Source: Bradyrhizobium sp. LTSP885
Lineage (GTDB): Bacteria > Pseudomonadota > Alphaproteobacteria > Rhizobiales > Xanthobacteraceae
Length of the DNA: 64,000 bases
Direction: 5' to 3'
Assembly (NCBI RefSeq): GCF_000938305.1
Contig: NZ_JYMT01000042.1
Coordinates: 124,001 to 188,000 of the forward strand
The position numbers and the translations under genes were made by a program. The notes under the pieces are model-generated. The model was given only the letters and a program-made list of their open reading frames with translations. It was not told the origin of the DNA and ran no database searches. Position 1 is the first letter of the stretch; every line of letters starts with the position of its first letter. Positions 60,539-64,000 of this stretch are shown here, in pieces.

Positions 60539-61512
60539 CCCTCACCGATACCAACCCGAAGACCAAGAATGGCGCGACTAAGGCCACCGTGTTCGTCGAT
60601 GGTGGATCCGGTACCACCGGCCTCGGCATCCAGGAGCGGCTGAACCTGTTGGGCGACGTCACGGTGAAGCACATCGCCGAGGACAAGCGGAAGGATGCCG
60701 GCGCCAAGCGCGCGTTGATGGAGGAGGTGGATCTGGTGATCCTCTGCCTGCCCGACGACGCCGCAAAGGAGACGGTGGCGCTGATCGACACCATTGGCAA
60801 CGCCGCTCCGAAGGTGCTCGACGCCTCGACTGCCTATCGGGTCGCGCCCGACTGGGCCTACGGCTTTGCCGAGCTCGCACCCGACCAGGCCGACAAGATC
60901 CGGACCGCGCGGAAGGTTTCGAATCCGGGCTGCTATCCGACCGGTGCGATCGCGCTGCTGCGGCCGATCGTCGATGCCGGGCTGCTGCCCGCGGATTATC
61001 CGGTCACCGTCAACGCGGTGAGCGGCTATTCCGGCGGCGGCAAGTCGATGATCGCGAGCTTCGAGGAGGGCACCGCGCCAGCCTTCCATCTCTATGGCCT
61101 CGGCTTCGAGCACAAGCACGTGCCGGAGATGCAGCTCTACTCGCATCTGACGCGGCGGCCGGTCTTCATCCCGTCGGTCGGCAACTACCGGCAGGGTATG
61201 CTGGTCTCGGTGCCGCTGCAGCTCGATGCGCTGCCCGGCAAGCCGGATGGAGCGGATCTGCAGGCCGCGCTGGCGAAACGCTATGCCGGCAGCAGATACG
61301 TCGCGGCGATGCCGCTGCAAAATGACGCCAGCAAGGGCGGAAAGATCGAGCCCGAAGCGCTCAACGAGACCAACAAGCTCGAGCTCTATGTCTTTGCGAG
61401 CGACAAGCACCACCAGGCGGTGCTGGTCGCGCGGCTGGACAATCTGGGCAAGGGCGCCTCGGGCGCAGCCGTGCAGAACATGCGGCTGATGCTGGGGCTG
61501 GCCGACACCTGA
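60535..61512 (+). CDS. argC: N-acetyl-gamma-glutamyl-phosphate reductase, type 2 (arginine biosynthesis)
   Basis: 325 residues. It reduces N-acetylglutamyl phosphate to the semialdehyde, step 3 of arginine synthesis. The NADP loop is DGGSGTTGLGIQERL, the active-site cysteine is in KVSNPGCYPTGAIALLRP, and the C-terminal catalytic region contains GYSGGGKSMI. It belongs to the shorter type 2 ArgC group. It overlaps the PaiB-like gene by 4 bp and is followed by the methyltransferase after 13 bp. A second argC of the longer type lies 0.8 kb downstream. Confidence 0.93.
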   Translation: MTLTDTNPKTKNGATKATVFVDGGSGTTGLGIQERLNLLGDVTVKHIAEDKRKDAGAKRALMEEVDLVILCLPDDAAKETVALIDTIGNAAPKVLDASTAYRVAPDWAYGFAELAPDQADKIRTARKVSNPGCYPTGAIALLRPIVDAGLLPADYPVTVNAVSGYSGGGKSMIASFEEGTAPAFHLYGLGFEHKHVPEMQLYSHLTRRPVFIPSVGNYRQGMLVSVPLQLDALPGKPDGADLQAALAKRYAGSRYVAAMPLQNDASKGGKIEPEALNETNKLELYVFASDKHHQAVLVARLDNLGKGASGAAVQNMRLMLGLADT

Positions 61513-61525
61513 CGGCTCGCGCACC

Positions 61526-62119
61526 GTGGACGAGGACACGTTGCAATTCTACCGGCGTAACGCCGAGGCCTATGCCGGGTGGGCGAAAGCGCCATCGACC
61601 CGGCTCAGGGGCTTTCTCGGCCTGTTGCCGCCCGGCGGAGCGATCCTCGAACTCGGCTGCGGCGCCGGCAATCATGCCGCGGTGATGCTCGCCGAGGGGT
61701 TTGTGCTGCGTGCGACCGATGGTTCACCCGAGATGGCCGCGGTCGCCGCGAGCCGTCTCGGTCATCCGGTCGAGGCAATGTTGTTCGATCAGCTCGACGA
61801 GCTGGAGGCCTATGACGGCGTCTGGGCCAGCGCGTGTCTGCTGCACGTTCCGCGCGACGAACTCGCCGGCATTCTCAGCCGGATCCATCGTGCGCTGAAG
61901 CCATCAGGTGTGTTCTACGCGAGCTACAAGATCGGCCACGATGATGGCCGCGACAGCATCGGCCGCTACTACAATTATCCCTCGCCGGACTGGCTGCAGG
62001 CGACCTACGCGTCAGCCGGGCCGTGGACGCAGCTCTCGGCCGACACCAGCGAGATCAAGAGCTTCGACGAAGCGCCCGCGACGATGCTGCATATCGTGGT
62101 GCGCAAGAACGCGGAATAG
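61526..62119 (+). CDS. Class I SAM-dependent methyltransferase
   Basis: 197 residues from GTG 61526. SAM-binding motif I is ILELGCGAGNHAAVMLAEG, and motif II acidic residue is ATDGSPEM; later FDQLDELEAYDGVWASACLLHVP is motif IV. The fold is the Methyltransf_11/25 class. The substrate is unknown. The last 17 residues (EAPATMLHIVVRKNAE region) are duplicated at 63366-63418 after the second argC, as part of a 172-bp direct repeat. Confidence 0.87.
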   Translation: MDEDTLQFYRRNAEAYAGWAKAPSTRLRGFLGLLPPGGAILELGCGAGNHAAVMLAEGFVLRATDGSPEMAAVAASRLGHPVEAMLFDQLDELEAYDGVWASACLLHVPRDELAGILSRIHRALKPSGVFYASYKIGHDDGRDSIGRYYNYPSPDWLQATYASAGPWTQLSADTSEIKSFDEAPATMLHIVVRKNAE

Positions 62120-62237
62120 AAGCGCCGGTGCGGCTGTTGCCGCGACCGGCGACGCTGTGCAGCTCAGGGGATATTGAAGATCACGAGCGCCAGTACGGCC
62201 TGGGCGATGAAGCCGATCGTGAAGGCCGGCGTGCGGA
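62066..62237. repeat. Direct repeat, copy 1 (172 bp)
   Basis: It starts in the last codons of the methyltransferase and ends 64 bp before the second argC. It matches copy 2 (63366-63536) over its whole length with scattered substitutions and a 1-bp indel. It contains the 3' end of the methyltransferase and, in antisense, a 23-codon relic of the MAPEG gene C-terminus. Confidence 0.85.
62164..62235 (-). pseudogene. MAPEG C-terminal relic
   Basis: Read on the minus strand the segment gives RTPAFTIGFIAQAVLALVIF plus NIP and a stop, almost the same as the C-terminus of the intact MAPEG protein at 63463-63861 (RTLAFTIGFIAQAVLALAIF plus KIL and stop). Nothing upstream of 62237 continues the similarity. 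It is a truncated copy created by the direct repeat. Confidence 0.8.
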
Positions 62238-62300
62238 GGTGCGCCCGCAGGCTTTCGCAACGATACAAAGCGAAACGACTACGCTTGAAAGGAACGTGTG

Positions 62301-63347
62301 ATGACGAAGAAGAAAATCGGCATTTTGGGCGCGTCCGGCTACACCGGCGCCGACGCGGTGCGCCTGCTGGCGCGGCACCCGAATGCCGAAATCACCGCGC
62401 TTACCGCCAACACCCATGCCGGCAAGGCGATGAGCGAGGTGTTTCCGCACTTCTTCATGCTCGACCTGCCAAAACTCGTGGAACGGGAAAAGGTCGACTG
62501 GACGCAGCTCGATGCCGTGTTCTGCGGACTGCCGCACGGAACGACGCAGGAGATCATCGCCGCGGTGCTGAAAGCCAATCCCAGAATCAAGATCCTCGAC
62601 ATGTCCGCGGATTTCCGGCTGCGCAACAAGGACAGCTACGCGCAATGGTACGGCCATGAGCACCGGGCGCTCGAATTGCAGGGCGAGGCCGTCTATGGGC
62701 TGACGGAACTCTACCGGGAGAAGATCGCGGCCGCGCGGCTGGTGGCCTGTCCCGGCTGCTATCCGACGGCGGTGCTGCTGGCGCTGGTTCCGCTGGCGAA
62801 GGCAAAGCTGATCGACGTCGACGATATCGTCATCGACGCCAAGTCGGGCGTCACCGGCGCCGGACGCGGACTGAAACAGAACACGCTGTTCAGCGAGGCC
62901 GGCGAGGGGTTGTCGCCCTATTCGGTCGGTACTCATCGACACTCGGCGGAGATCGAGCAGGAGATCGGGGTCGCCGCTGGCTCGGCTGTGACGGTGAACT
63001 TCACGCCGCATCTCATTCCGATGGCGCGGGGTGAATTCTGCACATCCTATGTCAAGCTCAACGGGGCTACGCCGGACGATTTGCGGGCCGAACTGGAAAA
63101 GGCCTACGCCGACGAGCCGTTCGTCCATGTGGCGAAGAAGGGCGTGTTGCCGCAGACGCAGAACGTGCGTGGTTCGAACTACGTCCAGATCGGCGTCGTC
63201 GCCGACCGGATCAAGAACCGCGCCATCGTGCTCTCGACGCTCGACAATCTCGTGAAGGGCTCGGCCGGACAGGCGATCCAGAACATGAACCTGATGTTCG
63301 CCTTGCCTGAAACCACCGGACTGGCGCAGATCGCGCTGTTTCCATGA
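62301..63347 (+). CDS. argC: N-acetyl-gamma-glutamyl-phosphate reductase, type 1 (arginine biosynthesis)
   Basis: 348 residues from ATG 62301, with AAGGA 8 nt upstream. The NADP loop is ILGASGYTGADAVRLLARH, the active-site cysteine is in ACPGCYPTAVLLAL, and VTGAGRG follows; the C-terminal part has AGSAVTVNFTPHLIPMARG and the final NMNLMFALPETTGL. It is the longer type 1 ArgC, clearly a different lineage from the argC at 60535 but the same predicted reaction. It is bracketed by 172-bp direct repeats. Either enzyme could be the housekeeping one. Confidence 0.93.
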   Translation: MTKKKIGILGASGYTGADAVRLLARHPNAEITALTANTHAGKAMSEVFPHFFMLDLPKLVEREKVDWTQLDAVFCGLPHGTTQEIIAAVLKANPRIKILDMSADFRLRNKDSYAQWYGHEHRALELQGEAVYGLTELYREKIAAARLVACPGCYPTAVLLALVPLAKAKLIDVDDIVIDAKSGVTGAGRGLKQNTLFSEAGEGLSPYSVGTHRHSAEIEQEIGVAAGSAVTVNFTPHLIPMARGEFCTSYVKLNGATPDDLRAELEKAYADEPFVHVAKKGVLPQTQNVRGSNYVQIGVVADRIKNRAIVLSTLDNLVKGSAGQAIQNMNLMFALPETTGLAQIALFP

Positions 63348-63365
63348 GTGGGGGTGGTCGTCGTG

Positions 63366-63418
63366 GACGAAGCACCGCGACGATGCTGCATGTCGTGGTG
63401 CGAGAGGCGGTCGCATAG
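63366..63418 (+). pseudogene. Methyltransferase C-terminal relic
   Basis: Frame-corrected translation ends TMLHVVVREAVA and a stop, matching TMLHIVVRKNAE and stop of the intact methyltransferase (61526-62119). There is a 1-bp deletion near the start of the repeat, and no other methyltransferase sequence precedes it. Confidence 0.75.
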
Positions 63419-63536
63419 AGGCGCCGTTGCGGCTGTTGCCGCGACCGGCGAGGATATGCAGCTCAGAGGATCTTGAAGATCGCCAGCGCCAGCACGGCCT
63501 GAGCGATGAAGCCGATCGTGAAGGCCAGCGTGCGGA
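63366..63536. repeat. Direct repeat, copy 2 (171 bp)
   Basis: Second copy of the repeat at 62066-62237. It starts 18 bp after the argC stop and runs into the last 25 codons of the intact MAPEG gene on the minus strand. Confidence 0.85.
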
Positions 63537-63861
63537 ACACCGGCAGGCCGAGCGTGTAGACGATCAGATGGGCGACGCGCGCCCAGAAATAGACCGCGCA
63601 GGCCATCACGGTCCATTTGGTCGAATAGTCGGCCGCGTTGAGGATCAGCACCAGCGGTGCGAAGATCACGAGATTTTCGACCGCGTTGTCGTGGGCGAAC
63701 ATCAGCCGCGTCGCCCATTCCGCATGCGGCTTGTCGTTGCGCGAGGGATTCGCCATGGCGCCGCCGAGGCCACGGACCTGAGTCCGGTTAAGAATGTAGG
63801 GGACCCACAGCAATCCGGTCAGGATCACCGTCAGCGACAGCCAGAACAGTTCACGCGTCAT
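63463..63861 (-). CDS. MAPEG-family membrane protein
   Basis: 132 residues with four membrane helices, starting MTRELFWLSLTVILTGLLWVPYILNRTQVRGLGGAMANPS. It has the MAPEG pattern (Arg/Asn after helix 1, HAEWATRLMFAHDNAVENLVIFAPLVLIL in helix 2, VYFWARVAHLIVYTLGLPVFRTLAFTIGF in helices 3-4). Eukaryotic members are glutathione-dependent membrane enzymes; bacterial ones are mostly uncharacterised. Its 3' end overlaps direct repeat copy 2. Confidence 0.87.
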   Translation of the reverse strand: MTRELFWLSLTVILTGLLWVPYILNRTQVRGLGGAMANPSRNDKPHAEWATRLMFAHDNAVENLVIFAPLVLILNAADYSTKWTVMACAVYFWARVAHLIVYTLGLPVFRTLAFTIGFIAQAVLALAIFKIL

Positions 63862-63935
63862 CGTATCCCCCTCAACTGATTTCGATTCCCGACCCGCCGG
63901 GACGATCTGCTTATAGCGGAGAGGCCGGCCGCGCG

Positions 63936-64000
63936 CTACGCGCGGACGCGGACATAGCTGCCGGGAGCGTCCTCGAGCGGCGGCACGCCGGACGTGCCCA
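63936..64000 (-). CDS. 3' end of an unidentified gene (truncated by window edge)
   Basis: Minus-strand frame ending GTSGVPPLEDAPGSYVRVRA and stop at 63936-63938. Codon use matches a real gene end, and it would be transcribed toward the MAPEG gene with a 74-bp gap. Only 20 residues are visible, so no family can be named. Confidence 0.45.
   Translation of the reverse strand, partial: GTSGVPPLEDAPGSYVRVRA

Overview
The window is high-GC chromosomal DNA of an alphaproteobacterium. It most resembles Bradyrhizobium or a close relative (Nitrobacteraceae). The grounds are protein style (Rhizobiales-type 8-stranded outer-membrane barrels with mature N-termini like AADLAARPYTKAPA, and a nifS-like/sufBCDS/sufT/sufA cluster), several palindromic intergenic repeats that I recognise from Bradyrhizobiaceae genomes, and candidate FixK2-type boxes. 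The assignment is inference; no 16S gene or tRNA was seen.

Layout. 1-7.6 kb: 3' part of a class A penicillin-binding protein, prfB with its programmed +1 frameshift, a beta-hydroxyacid dehydrogenase, an EamA exporter, and a convergent NodU/CmcH-type carbamoyltransferase. 7.7-9.65 kb: a branched-chain amino-acid type binding protein, then about 700 bp of repeat DNA including a strongly folded, terminator-ended RNA-like element. 9.66-15.4 kb (minus): a polysaccharide locus with a 56-aa membrane protein, a glycosyltransferase fused to an ABC-2 permease, its ATPase, a second glycosyltransferase and an O-antigen-ligase-type protein. 15.4-18.3 kb: a small HTH-like protein and a DUF6502/DUF5666 pair. 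Two promoter/operator modules of identical geometry lie in front of the polysaccharide operon and the small HTH-like gene. 18.3-25.7 kb: M23 endopeptidase, one-Cys Bcp with a histone-like tail, a giant AsmA-like protein and a polar amino-acid binding protein. 25.9-31.3 kb: MFS transporter, tyrS, anmK, a GST behind three identical palindromes, and an alpha/beta hydrolase. 32-39.5 kb: the complete SUF Fe-S cluster operon and a TfoX-like protein. 39.6-48.3 kb: diguanylate cyclase, DEAD-box helicase, two paralogous AraC regulators flanking a CadC-like TPR protein, and a secreted caspase-like protein. 48.6-54.9 kb: four paralogous outer-membrane barrels interleaved with a flavin monooxygenase and an SDR. 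55.1-64 kb: parE, small membrane proteins, a Tat-exported metallo-beta-lactamase-fold hydrolase, and a PaiB-like/argC/methyltransferase/argC/MAPEG block containing a 172-bp direct repeat.

The most interesting observations are: (1) the duplicated promoter/operator module (TTGACG, 17-bp spacer that is itself a palindrome, -10, plus a second palindrome centred near -61) linking the small HTH-like gene, DUF6502/DUF5666 and the polysaccharide operon; (2) the glycosyltransferase-Wzm fusion; (3) matching TTGC-N6-GCAA boxes 114-121 nt upstream of three of the four OMP genes; (4) three ATGCA-N2-TGCAT palindromes before the GST gene; (5) the folded RNA-like repeat; (6) the 172-bp repeat bracketing the second argC. 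No CRISPR array, intact insertion sequence, prophage or defence island was seen.
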